A model generated the notes under the pieces. It worked only from the letters and a program-made list of their open reading frames with translations. It made no database searches and was not told where the DNA came from. Shown here piece by piece: positions 28,661-36,511 of a stretch of DNA of 64,000 bases; the first letter of the stretch is position 1, and every line of letters starts with the position of its first letter. Source of the DNA: Pararhizobium polonicum (lineage in GTDB: Bacteria > Pseudomonadota > Alphaproteobacteria > Rhizobiales > Rhizobiaceae). The DNA lies in the NCBI RefSeq assembly GCF_001687365.1, contig NZ_LGLV01000007.1:248001-312000 (forward strand). The letters are read 5' to 3'. The translations under genes were made by a program, and so were the position numbers.

Positions 28661-30015
28661 CACTTGATGCCCGGCGTTCCGTCGAACTTGCGTTCCAGGC
28701 CATCCCAGCATTCGAGATAATTGTCCTGCAATGTCTCGAGTTCGGCGGCGTAGCGGGTTAGCTGCTGCGGGTAGCGGGTCTCGAACATGAAGGCCATGGT
28801 GTGGTCGAGCTTGACCGGCTTGAGATCGACGTTCGATGCTTTTTCGAAACCCGGCGCATCCGGCCCGTGCGGCAGCATCATGTTGTGCAGGCTCATGCCG
28901 CCGGGCACGAAGCCTTCTTCCTTGGCATCGTACTGGCCGTGGATCAGGCCCATGAATTCGCTCATGATGTTGCGATGGTACCAGGGCGGCCGGAACGTGT
29001 GTTCGGCCACCAGCCAGCGCGGCGGGAAGATGACGAAATCGACATTGGCGGTTCCGGATTCTTCGGTCGGTGCGGTGAGCACCGTGAAGATCGACGGATC
29101 GGGATGATCGAACAGGATGGCGCCGACCGGCGAGAAGGTTCTGAGGTCGTATTTGAACGGCGCGTAGTTGCCGTGCCATGCCACCACGTCGAGCGGCGAA
29201 TGGCCGATCTCGGTGACGTAGAACTTGCCACACCATTTCACATGCACACGGCACGGTGTTTCCTTGTCCTCATACGCTGCCACCGGCGTCTTGAAGTCGC
29301 GCGGATTGGCGAGGCAATTGGCACCGATCGGGCCGCGATCCGGCAGCGTGAACTTGGCGCCGTAGTTCTCGCAGATATAGCCGCGCCAGTCTGAACTGTC
29401 GCCAAGACGCGAGACCTTGAACATCATGCCGCGCGGGATGAGGCAGATTTCCGAGGGTTTGACATCCATGATGCCCATTTCGGTGAAGACGCGGATAGTG
29501 CCGAGCTGCGGCACGACCAGCAGTTCGCCATCGGCATTGAAGAAATAATCGTCGATCATGTCGTCGTTGAAGACATAGGCATGTGCCGCCATGCCGACCT
29601 GGGTCATGACGTCGCCGGCGGCCGTCATCGTCCGGATGCCTGAAAGGAAGTTGAGCTTTTCAGACGGTGCCGGGATCGGGTTCCACCGCAGCTGGCCGAG
29701 CGGCAGGGAGTGATCGTCGAGGCAGGGGGCCGATTTCCAGAAGGGGTAGCTCGCATTGCTGAAACGGCGGGTGTGGCGCACGCTCGGGCGGATGCGGTAG
29801 AGCCAGGAACGCTCGTTGGTGCCGCGTGGCGCTGTGAAGGGCGAGCCGGAGAGCTGTTCGGCGTAGAGCCCGTAATTGCATTTCTGCGGACTGTTCTGGC
29901 CCTGCGGCAGCGCGCCCGGAAGGGACTCGGTCTCGAAATCGTTGCCGAAGCCCGGCATATATTGCGGGCTGTTGGCCACCGCATCGACAGCGACGGTCCG
30001 GGTTTTCTCCAGCAT
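28660..30015 (-). CDS. hmgA: Homogentisate 1,2-dioxygenase
   Basis: A 451-residue non-heme iron enzyme that opens the ring of homogentisate to maleylacetoacetate. The N-terminus has [19 protein letters not shown], a clear family signature. The Fe ligands fall at about H347 (YHRN), E353 (SEF) and H377 (SLHN). [15 protein letters not shown] and [20 protein letters not shown] are strongly conserved. ATG 30015 follows GGAGGAGG. It is divergent from a MarR gene, with palindromic operator sites between them. Confidence 0.97.
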   Translation of the reverse strand: MLEKTRTVAVDAVANSPQYMPGFGNDFETESLPGALPQGQNSPQKCNYGLYAEQLSGSPFTAPRGTNERSWLYRIRPSVRHTRRFSNASYPFWKSAPCLDDHSLPLGQLRWNPIPAPSEKLNFLSGIRTMTAAGDVMTQVGMAAHAYVFNDDMIDDYFFNADGELLVVPQLGTIRVFTEMGIMDVKPSEICLIPRGMMFKVSRLGDSSDWRGYICENYGAKFTLPDRGPIGANCLANPRDFKTPVAAYEDKETPCRVHVKWCGKFYVTEIGHSPLDVVAWHGNYAPFKYDLRTFSPVGAILFDHPDPSIFTVLTAPTEESGTANVDFVIFPPRWLVAEHTFRPPWYHRNIMSEFMGLIHGQYDAKEEGFVPGGMSLHNMMLPHGPDAPGFEKASNVDLKPVKLDHTMAFMFETRYPQQLTRYAAELETLQDNYLECWDGLERKFDGTPGIK

Positions 30016-30040
30016 GGCTTGAACCTCCTCCAAGAGTGTG

Positions 30041-30069
30041 GTTACAAATGTAACTGTCTATTTTGTAAC
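30041..30069. promoter_or_regulatory. Palindromic operator in the hmgA/marR divergent promoter
   Basis: GTTACAAATGTAAC (30041-30054) is a perfect 6-2-6 palindrome. A half-site TTTTGTAAC lies at 30061-30069, eight to fifteen bases on. It sits between the two start codons and beside the hmgA ribosome-binding site, so binding by the adjacent MarR protein would repress both genes. Size and symmetry fit MarR operators. Confidence 0.75.
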
Positions 30070-30082
30070 TATCAAGGAAGCC

Positions 30083-30541
30083 ATGAGCGACAAGACTGTC
30101 ACGGGTGATTTCGATCTCGATCAGTTTCTGCCGTTTCGCCTCAATCGGGCGGCGGAGTTTATCGCGCTGCGCTTTGCCGCTGCCTACAAGGCCGAATATG
30201 GCCTGACGCGGCCGGAGTGGCGCACATTGGCGGCGCTCGGAAGCTCCGGGCGGATGACGGCCACGGAAGTCGGCGCCCACTCGACCATGCACAAGACCAA
30301 GGTCAGCCGGGCGGTCTTTGCGCTGGAGGAACGCCGCTGGCTGAAGCGGACCCAGCATGAAGAGGACCGCCGTGTCGAGCATCTGGAACTCACCGCCGCC
30401 GGTGCCAAGGCTTATCAGGAACTGACGCGGCTGGCGCGTGACTATTCGGCGGAACTCGAAACGTTGTTGGGACAGGATGGCCTCAAAGCGCTGTCATCCG
30501 GGCTGGCCGCCGTTGAAGGCGTGATGGTGAAGCCGGGCTGA
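30083..30541 (+). CDS. MarR family transcriptional regulator of homogentisate catabolism (inferred)
   Basis: A 152-residue winged-helix protein. The HTH region reads LTRPEWRTLAALGSSGRMTATEVGAHSTMHKTKVSRAVFALEERRWLKR (about 37-85), and the wing has EEDRRVEHLELTAAG. The start at 30083 follows AAGGAAG; the longer ORF begins inside the operator and is rejected. It is divergent from hmgA with a shared palindrome, and converges on the Lrp gene 9 bp away. By context it likely senses an aromatic intermediate such as homogentisate; that is inference. Confidence 0.92.
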   Translation: MSDKTVTGDFDLDQFLPFRLNRAAEFIALRFAAAYKAEYGLTRPEWRTLAALGSSGRMTATEVGAHSTMHKTKVSRAVFALEERRWLKRTQHEEDRRVEHLELTAAGAKAYQELTRLARDYSAELETLLGQDGLKALSSGLAAVEGVMVKPG

Positions 30542-30550
30542 TGATGCGCG

Positions 30551-31030
30551 TCAGTGCCTGCCGCGTTGACGCACCGGCAACCCTTGAAAATCCTTCAGCG
30601 TTGCCAGCACGATCGAGGTCTTGACGTGCTGCACGCTGTCATGCGGCAGGAGCACATCGTTGACGAAGTGCGAAAGCCCGGAAAGATCGTAGGTCACGAC
30701 CTTGAGGTGATAGTCCATCTCGCCGGTCAGGGCGTAGCATTCCAGCACTTCCGGCAGGTCGGCGATCAGGGCGGCGAAGCGCTTGGCGTTGTCGCGATTG
30801 TGGGTCGCAAGTGTAACGGCGATCACCACCATGAGATCAAGCCCCAGCCTGGCGCGATCGAGCACGGCCCGGTAGCCGTGAATGAACCCTTCCGTCTCCA
30901 GTCTTGCCCGCCGTCTGGAACATTGCGACGGCGACAGGGCGATCCGTTCCGACAGTTCGTTGTTGGTCAGACGGCCATCACCCTGCAATTCGGCGAGGAT
31001 CTTGAGGTCATAGCCATCCATCTGTTCCAT
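30551..31030 (-). CDS. Lrp/AsnC family transcriptional regulator
   Basis: A 159-residue regulator with an N-terminal HTH (DGYDLKILAELQGDGRLTNNELSERIALSPSQCSRRRARLE, about 4-45) and a C-terminal RAM ligand-binding domain (about 65-150, with LECYALTGEMDYHLKVV). It is divergent from hpd with about 130 bp between the start codons. By location it probably controls hpd in response to tyrosine, phenylalanine or a keto acid. ATG 31030 or 31021 are both possible starts. Confidence 0.93.
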   Translation of the reverse strand: MEQMDGYDLKILAELQGDGRLTNNELSERIALSPSQCSRRRARLETEGFIHGYRAVLDRARLGLDLMVVIAVTLATHNRDNAKRFAALIADLPEVLECYALTGEMDYHLKVVTYDLSGLSHFVNDVLLPHDSVQHVKTSIVLATLKDFQGLPVRQRGRH

Positions 31031-31052
31031 TCGTGCAGATATCCTCAATTGT

Positions 31053-31113
31053 ATGCATGAACCGTGCGTATAATTCCGATAGTATGCGCAAGAATGCAAG
31101 AACAATGCATGAA
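31053..31113. promoter_or_regulatory. Directly repeated 9-mer in the lrp/hpd divergent promoter
   Basis: ATGCATGAA occurs at 31053-31061 and 31105-31113, exactly 52 bp apart (about five helical turns), in the same orientation. The AT-rich region around them fits Lrp binding, which is typically cooperative over phased sites. Functional role inferred. Confidence 0.45.
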
Positions 31114-31159
31114 ATTTGCGTCATGATGGTCCTTGAGCTGAAGCTTTGAGGAGAGAACC

Positions 31160-32272
31160 ATGGGACCCTTCCCGCATGATGCGCCGCCGACAGGCATCAC
31201 CACCGAAAACCCGGCCGGCACCGACGGTTTCGAGTTCGTCGAGTTTGCCCATCCCGAGCCGGAAAAGCTGCGCGAGCTTTTCACCCGCATGGGCTATGTC
31301 TGTGTCGCCCGGCACCGTGCCAAGGATATCAGCGTCTGGCGCCAGGGCGATATCAATTACATCCTGAATGCCGAGCCGGGCAGCCATGCCATGCGCTTCG
31401 TCGGCGATCACGGCCCCTGCGCGCCGTCCATGGCCTGGCGTGTCGTCGATGCCAGGCATGCCTTCGCGCATGCTGTCTCGAAGGGCGCGACGCCCTACGA
31501 AGGCACGGACAAGGCGCTCGACGTTCCGGCCATTGTCGGCATCGGCGGTTCGCTGCTCTATTTCATCGAGACCTATGGCAAGAAGGGTTCGCCCTATGAG
31601 GCCGAATTCGACTGGCTGGGCGAGCGCGATCCGAAGCCGGCAGGCGTCGGTTTCTATTATCTCGATCACCTCACCCACAACGTCTATCGCGGCAACATGG
31701 ACACGTGGTGGGATTTCTACCGCGAACTGTTCGGCTTCAAGCAGATCCATTTCTTCAATATCGATGGGCGCATCACGGGCCTGACGAGCCGGGCGATTAC
31801 CTCGCCCTGCGGCAAGATCCGCATTCCGCTGAACGAGTCCAAGGACGACACCAGCCAGATCGAGGAATATCTGCGCAAGTACAAGGGCGAGGGCATCCAG
31901 CACATCGCCGTCGGAACGGACGGTATCTACGAGGCGACCGACAAGCTGGCCGACAACGGCCTGAAGTTCATGCCCGGCCCGCCGGAGACCTATTACGAAC
32001 TGTCGCACGACCGCGTGAACGGCCATGACGAGCCGATCGAGCGGATGAAGCAGCACGGCATCCTGATCGACGGCGAGGGCGTGGTGGATGGCGGCCTGAC
32101 CCGCATCCTGTTGCAGATATTCTCGAAGACCGTGATCGGACCGATCTTCTTCGAATTCATCCAGCGCAAGGGCGATGAAGGGTTCGGCGAAGGCAACTTC
32201 CGCGCCCTGTTCGAATCGATCGAGGCGGACCAGATCCGGCGCGGCGTGCTGCACCCGGCTGCAGCCGAGTAG
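31160..32272 (+). CDS. hpd: 4-hydroxyphenylpyruvate dioxygenase
   Basis: A 370-residue Fe(II) enzyme that turns 4-hydroxyphenylpyruvate into homogentisate. It has two vicinal-oxygen-chelate modules. The Fe ligands are at about H170 (YYLDHLTHNVYRG), H248 (EGIQHIAVGT) and E332 (IFFEFIQRKG). GFGEGNF near the C-terminus is the gating-helix region. ATG 31160 has GAGGAGAG just upstream. It feeds hmgA, fahA and maiA 1-4 kb away. It converges with the pabC-like gene 9 bp downstream. Confidence 0.97.
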   Translation: MGPFPHDAPPTGITTENPAGTDGFEFVEFAHPEPEKLRELFTRMGYVCVARHRAKDISVWRQGDINYILNAEPGSHAMRFVGDHGPCAPSMAWRVVDARHAFAHAVSKGATPYEGTDKALDVPAIVGIGGSLLYFIETYGKKGSPYEAEFDWLGERDPKPAGVGFYYLDHLTHNVYRGNMDTWWDFYRELFGFKQIHFFNIDGRITGLTSRAITSPCGKIRIPLNESKDDTSQIEEYLRKYKGEGIQHIAVGTDGIYEATDKLADNGLKFMPGPPETYYELSHDRVNGHDEPIERMKQHGILIDGEGVVDGGLTRILLQIFSKTVIGPIFFEFIQRKGDEGFGEGNFRALFESIEADQIRRGVLHPAAAE

Positions 32273-32281
32273 CGGATCAGC

Positions 32282-33070
32282 CTACGCCGATATCAGCTCT
32301 GCGCGGATCAACCCGCGCAGCGAGTTGCCCATATAGAGCGTGCCGTTCTGCAGGTCTTTCAGCGTCAGGCGCTGCACGCGGGCGCGGCGGGCGCAGATCA
32401 GTTCGGTGCGCAGCACCCCGGCCAGCAATCCATAGGCGATCGGCGGCGTTTTCAGGATGCCCGATCCGTCGTCAAGGAAGATCGAGGTGATCGTGCCTTC
32501 GCAGGGCTCGCCCTTTTCGTTGAGCAGCAGCACTTCATCCGCCTCCGTCGCCGGGTATTCGGTGCGCGCCATCTCGTAGACCGCGCGCCGGGTGGTCTTG
32601 TGGCGCAGGAGCGTGTTGGTGGAGTGAAGGCGGGTCGTGGCGATCGCGACACGCCAGACGGTACCGTCCGGCAGGGGTGTGAAGGGTGCTGTGGTGATGG
32701 CGATTTCGCCGGTAGGGCTGAGCGTCAGGCGGATGCGGAGGGGGGCTTGATCTTTGGTTGTCTTGTCGGGGTTACCCCCCTCTGTCGGCCGGGCCGACAT
32801 CTCCTCCTCAAGGGAGGAGATCAATCCGGAGTCGACCTCAAGGGGGGATGTGTCCCGAGCGATCTCCCCCCTTGAGGGGGAGATGCCCGACAGGGCAGAG
32901 GGGGGTAGACTTTCCCCAAGCACGTCAGCCAGCTTTTCCGCCGCCTTCTCCGCTCCCGGAAACCCCAGCCGTCCGGCCGAGCGCTTCAGCCGGGCCAGAT
33001 GCAGCCGCAGGCGAACGATGCCGGTGCGGGACTCCCATCGCATCGTCTCGATCAGCGAGAAATCATTCAT
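32282..33070 (-). CDS. PabC-like aminotransferase class IV protein with an in-frame repeat insertion
   Basis: A 262-residue PLP-fold class IV protein, probably 4-amino-4-deoxychorismate lyase (p-aminobenzoate branch of folate synthesis). Class IV features are TTRLHSTNTLLRHKTTRRAVYE, EADEVLLLNEKGEPCEGTITSIFLD and PIAYGLLAGVLR. Its ATG overlaps the pabB stop (ATGA, 33067-33070). About residues 55-99 (from the ESLPPSALSG region to TEGGNP) are encoded by a palindromic repeat of 135 bp that keeps the frame. Without it the protein would be near 217 residues, closer to expectation. A class IV protein with another substrate is possible. Confidence 0.82.
   Translation of the reverse strand: MNDFSLIETMRWESRTGIVRLRLHLARLKRSAGRLGFPGAEKAAEKLADVLGESLPPSALSGISPSRGEIARDTSPLEVDSGLISSLEEEMSARPTEGGNPDKTTKDQAPLRIRLTLSPTGEIAITTAPFTPLPDGTVWRVAIATTRLHSTNTLLRHKTTRRAVYEMARTEYPATEADEVLLLNEKGEPCEGTITSIFLDDGSGILKTPPIAYGLLAGVLRTELICARRARVQRLTLKDLQNGTLYMGNSLRGLIRAELISA
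32773..32907. repeat. RIME-like palindromic element inserted in frame in the pabC-like gene
   Basis: The outer arms TACCCCCCTCTG (32773-32784) and CAGAGGGGGGTA (32896-32907) are exact reverse complements. Inside are hairpins ATCTCCTCC/GGAGGAGAT (32799-32821) and ATCTCCCCC/GGGGGAGAT (32862-32884), plus GTCGGC/GCCGAC (32784-32797). The span is 135 bp, exactly 45 codons. The same style of element is intergenic at 28540-28660. Confidence 0.88.
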
Positions 33071-34224
33071 CGTTCGATCCAGGCATCGCCGACGGCGAAG
33101 CGGGCCTTCAGCAGGCATTCCTCGTATTCCGCCTCGGCGGTCGAATCGAAGACGATGCCGCCGCCGACATTGAAGATGGCTTCGCCTTCCGGGAAAAGCG
33201 AGAGGGTGCGGATGGCGACATTGAAACGCATGGTACCATCCGGTGCGATGAAGCCGATCGAGCCGCAATAGGCATCGCGCGGTCCGTCTTCGAGATCATG
33301 GAGGATTTCCATCGCCCTCATCTTCGGCGTGCCGGTGACGGAGCCGCAGGGGAACAGCGCCTCGAAAATCTGCGCGATGCCGATATCGGGCAGAAGTTTG
33401 GCCCGGACATGACTGACCATCTGGTGCACGGTCGGATAGGTCTCGATATCGAACAGCTTCGGCACATCGAGCGTGCCGACCTCGGTGATGCGCGAAATAT
33501 CGTTGCGCAGGAGATCGACGATCATCCGGTTTTCGGCCTGGGACTTGGGGTCCTCGCGCATTTCGCGGATGAGATCCTGATCCTCGGCCGGTGTCGCGCC
33601 GCGCCGCGCGGTGCCTTTCATCGGATGCGTCTCGATCCAGCCGTCGCTGTCGACCCGGAAGAACAGTTCGGGCGAGCGCGACAAAAGGATCGGACCATCG
33701 AGCGAAACGAGCGCGCCGTATTTCACCGGCTGCCGCTCGATCAGCGACCAGAAGGCGGCGAGCGGATCGCCGTTCCAGCGGGCGCTGACCGGCATGGTCA
33801 GGTTCGCCTGGTAGCAATCGCCCTGCCGCAGATGCTGGTGCAGCCGGTCGAAGCGCTGTCTGTAGGCGTCGAAGTTCCAGCGTGCGCGGGGCTCGGTGAT
33901 GAACGGCTCGTTCTCGACGCGGCGCCGGGGTTCGGCGAGCGGATGCTTTTGTGCAGGCGCGTCGAAGATGCCGAACGACATCAGCGGGGTACGGCGGTTT
34001 TCCTCGGCGAAGGGGGCGAGCTTCCTTTCGAAGAGGTGTCCCGCCTCGTAGCTCATGAAGCCGGCAAGCCATTTTCCGGATTTGTGCGCGGCGTCCATGT
34101 CCGCGAGGCCGCGCCAGAAGTCCGCTTGCGTGCGAGCGGTGATGACGCGTGACGGCTCGGCGAAGACAGTCGTTCTGTCTTCGCTGTCGTCCCGGAACAG
34201 AACATAGGGGCCGGTGTCGGTCAT
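33067..34224 (-). CDS. pabB: Aminodeoxychorismate synthase component I
   Basis: A 385-residue chorismate-binding enzyme that aminates chorismate to 4-amino-4-deoxychorismate. The conserved core shows GDCYQANLT, SPELFFRVD, HPMKGTARRG, SQAENRMIVDLLRNDISRI, FPCGSVTGTPKMRAMEI and YCGSIGFIAPDG. MKGTARRG has the catalytic-type lysine found in PabB. No glutaminase domain is attached, so PabA must come from elsewhere. ATG 34224 begins MTDTGPYVLFRDD; the upstream extension of the ORF is made of repeat sequence. It is coupled to the pabC-like gene by ATGA. Confidence 0.94.
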   Translation of the reverse strand: MTDTGPYVLFRDDSEDRTTVFAEPSRVITARTQADFWRGLADMDAAHKSGKWLAGFMSYEAGHLFERKLAPFAEENRRTPLMSFGIFDAPAQKHPLAEPRRRVENEPFITEPRARWNFDAYRQRFDRLHQHLRQGDCYQANLTMPVSARWNGDPLAAFWSLIERQPVKYGALVSLDGPILLSRSPELFFRVDSDGWIETHPMKGTARRGATPAEDQDLIREMREDPKSQAENRMIVDLLRNDISRITEVGTLDVPKLFDIETYPTVHQMVSHVRAKLLPDIGIAQIFEALFPCGSVTGTPKMRAMEILHDLEDGPRDAYCGSIGFIAPDGTMRFNVAIRTLSLFPEGEAIFNVGGGIVFDSTAEAEYEECLLKARFAVGDAWIER

Positions 34225-34247
34225 GCTGTTCACAGTGGTGTCCGTAA

Positions 34248-34407
34248 GGATCCTCGGGTCAGGCCCGAGGATGACGGAGAATGGGCGCGCGATGACAGAG
34301 GACGGGTGCACGCTGGCGAAGAACGGGGCTGCCTATGGTATGCCGGCAGCGGCGTTCCCGCCAGCCAAGCCTGCAGATCGTCATCCTCGGGCCTGACCCG
34401 AGGATCC
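34248..34407. repeat. Pair of inverted 29-bp palindromic repeats upstream of pabB
   Basis: 34248-34276 and 34379-34407 are perfect reverse complements, separated by 102 bp. Each also contains its own dyad, ATCCTCGGG-TCAGG-CCCGAGGAT. This is a common rhizobial intergenic palindrome. Together they could form one long stem between the oligopeptidase gene and pabB. Spurious ORF extensions read VILGPDPRI through them. Confidence 0.85.
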
Positions 34408-34456
34408 ATGCCGGCATCCGCAAAGCTCGCTGTCATCTTCCATACCTGCTCAAGAA

Positions 34457-36319
34457 TTACGCCTGCCTATCAAGCGCCTCGAGCTCGTCGATCAGCCCCT
34501 CCAGCATCGACAGGCCCTGTGCCCAGAACGACGGATCGGTGGCATCGAGGCCAAAGGGGGCGAGCAGTTCGGAGTGATGCTTGGTGCCGCCAGCCTTCAA
34601 AAGCTCGAAATACTTTTCCTGGAAGCCGGTTTCGGCCTTCTGGTAGACGGCATAGAGCGAGTTTACCAGGCAATCGCCGAAAGCATAGGCGTAGACGTAG
34701 AAGGGCGAATGGATGAAGTGGGGGATATAGGCCCAATAGGTCTCGTAACCCTCGGAAATCCGGATCGCTGGTCCGAGGCTTTCCTCCTGCACCGACAGCC
34801 AGAGCTGGCCGATATCATCAGCCGTCAGTTCGCCGTTCTTGCGGGCGGTGTGGACCTTGCGCTCGAACTCGTAGAAGGCGATCTGTCGCACGACCGTGTT
34901 GATCATGTCCTCGACCTTCTGGGCGAGCATGGCCTTGCGTTCGCGCTTGTCCCTGGTCTTGTCGAGCAGCGCCCGGAAGGTCAGCATTTCGCCGAAGACG
35001 GAGGCGGTTTCAGCCAGCGTCAGCGGCGTCGAGGCCATCAGCGCGCCCTGGCCGCCGGCCAGAACCTGATGCACGCCATGTCCGAGTTCGTGGGCGAGCG
35101 TCATCACGTCACGCGGCTTGCCCATATAATTGACCAGCACATAGGGATGCGCCGAGGGCACGGTCGGATGCGCAAACGCGCCGGGCGCCTTGCCGGGACG
35201 CACCGGGGCGTCGATCCAGCCGCCATCGAAGAAGCGGCGGGCGATATCGGCCATTTCCGGCTGGAAAGCCCCATAGGCCGACAGCACGGTTTCCTTGGCC
35301 TCGCTCCAGGGAATGAGCGTCGTCGGGCTTTCCGGCAGCGGCGCGTTGCGGTCCCAGAATTCCATCTGTTCCATACCGAGCCACTTTGCCTTCATCGCAT
35401 AGTAGCGGTGCGACAGGCGCGGATAGGCATCCTTCACGGCAGTGGCCAATGCGTCGACCACATCGCGTTCGACACGGTTGGCCAGGTGGCGAAAGTCAGC
35501 AATATCGTCGAAGCCACGCCAGCGTTTTTCAATTTCCTTGTCCTTGGCGAGCGTGTTGGTGATCAGCGTGAAGGTGCGGATATTGGCCTTGAAGGTTTCA
35601 GTCAGCGCTTGCGCCGCCTTCTTGCGGGTGGCCGGGTCGGCTTCCTGCAGCATGCTCAGTGTCACTTCGAGCGGCAAGGTTTCACCATCGATCGTGAAGG
35701 TCAGCGCAGCCATCGTCTCATCGAACAGCCGGTTGAAGGCACCGGCGCCGGTCATGGACTTTTCGAGGAACAGTTGCTCGATCTTGTCATCAAGCTGGTA
35801 GGGCTTGTCCATGCGCAGATCGACGATCCACGGCTTGTAATGGGCTGTCAGCGTGTCGTTTTCGAGCGCCGCATCGATGACAGAATCGTCGATCCGGTTC
35901 ATTTCCAGCGAGAAAAACAGCAGATGGCTGGCCATATCGGTCAGTTTCGACTGGGCGTCGCCATAGAGCTTGCCGTTGGCCGGGCTGGACGTGTCGGAGA
36001 AATAGGTGAGGCCCGCAAAGGAGCCGATCTTGCCCATCAGGTCTTCGAGCGCTTCGAATTCCCGCACGGCCGCGCCGATGCCTTCGTCGCCGGCAAGCGT
36101 TGCCGCCTGCGCCAGCTTGCCCTTCCATTTGGTCTCGAATGCCAGCGACAGGGTTTCTGCTTTCGCCATGTCGCCGAGATATTCCTGCGATGTCGCCGAA
36201 GGGTAGAGATCCTCCAGTTTCCATGAGGGCAGGTCACCCAGCCCACTGGTTTCCGCAGCGCCGGACGTGGCGGCACGGGCGATGGATGAGAGGATCTGGA
36301 AAGAGGGTAGATGATGCAT
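34457..36319 (-). CDS. M3 family oligoendopeptidase (PepF-like)
   Basis: A 620-residue zinc peptidase cleaving oligopeptides in the cytosol. The zinc motif HELGHGVHQ starts at H410, with the third ligand glutamate expected in the segment TLAETASVFGEM about 25 residues on. YAYAFGDCLVNSLY and YWAYIPHFIHSPFYVYAY near the C-terminus are typical PepF segments. No signal peptide. Length matches PepF (about 600). It is upstream of pabB on the same strand, with palindromic repeats between, and divergent from the sigma-54 regulator. Confidence 0.94.
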   Translation of the reverse strand: MHHLPSFQILSSIARAATSGAAETSGLGDLPSWKLEDLYPSATSQEYLGDMAKAETLSLAFETKWKGKLAQAATLAGDEGIGAAVREFEALEDLMGKIGSFAGLTYFSDTSSPANGKLYGDAQSKLTDMASHLLFFSLEMNRIDDSVIDAALENDTLTAHYKPWIVDLRMDKPYQLDDKIEQLFLEKSMTGAGAFNRLFDETMAALTFTIDGETLPLEVTLSMLQEADPATRKKAAQALTETFKANIRTFTLITNTLAKDKEIEKRWRGFDDIADFRHLANRVERDVVDALATAVKDAYPRLSHRYYAMKAKWLGMEQMEFWDRNAPLPESPTTLIPWSEAKETVLSAYGAFQPEMADIARRFFDGGWIDAPVRPGKAPGAFAHPTVPSAHPYVLVNYMGKPRDVMTLAHELGHGVHQVLAGGQGALMASTPLTLAETASVFGEMLTFRALLDKTRDKRERKAMLAQKVEDMINTVVRQIAFYEFERKVHTARKNGELTADDIGQLWLSVQEESLGPAIRISEGYETYWAYIPHFIHSPFYVYAYAFGDCLVNSLYAVYQKAETGFQEKYFELLKAGGTKHHSELLAPFGLDATDPSFWAQGLSMLEGLIDELEALDRQA

Positions 36320-36511
36320 GAGCGGTCACTCTTTTTGTCAAGGCCGGGCGGCGAAGCGGACAGGCGGATATGGGCCATGACCTAACGTCGGCAATGGTTA
36401 AAATGCAAGCATTTCTCAAAAGAGGATTTTCAGGCCTTTCTGACAGGAATGTTTCTCACGATGCGGCACATGACGTGCCGATCGGGTTCTACGCGGAAGC
36501 AGGAGGCCTTC

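Noticed and set aside
34224..34311. N-terminal extension of PabB
   Set aside because: The extra residues are encoded by the palindromic repeat (VILGPDPRI type); ATG 34224 gives a normal N-terminus.
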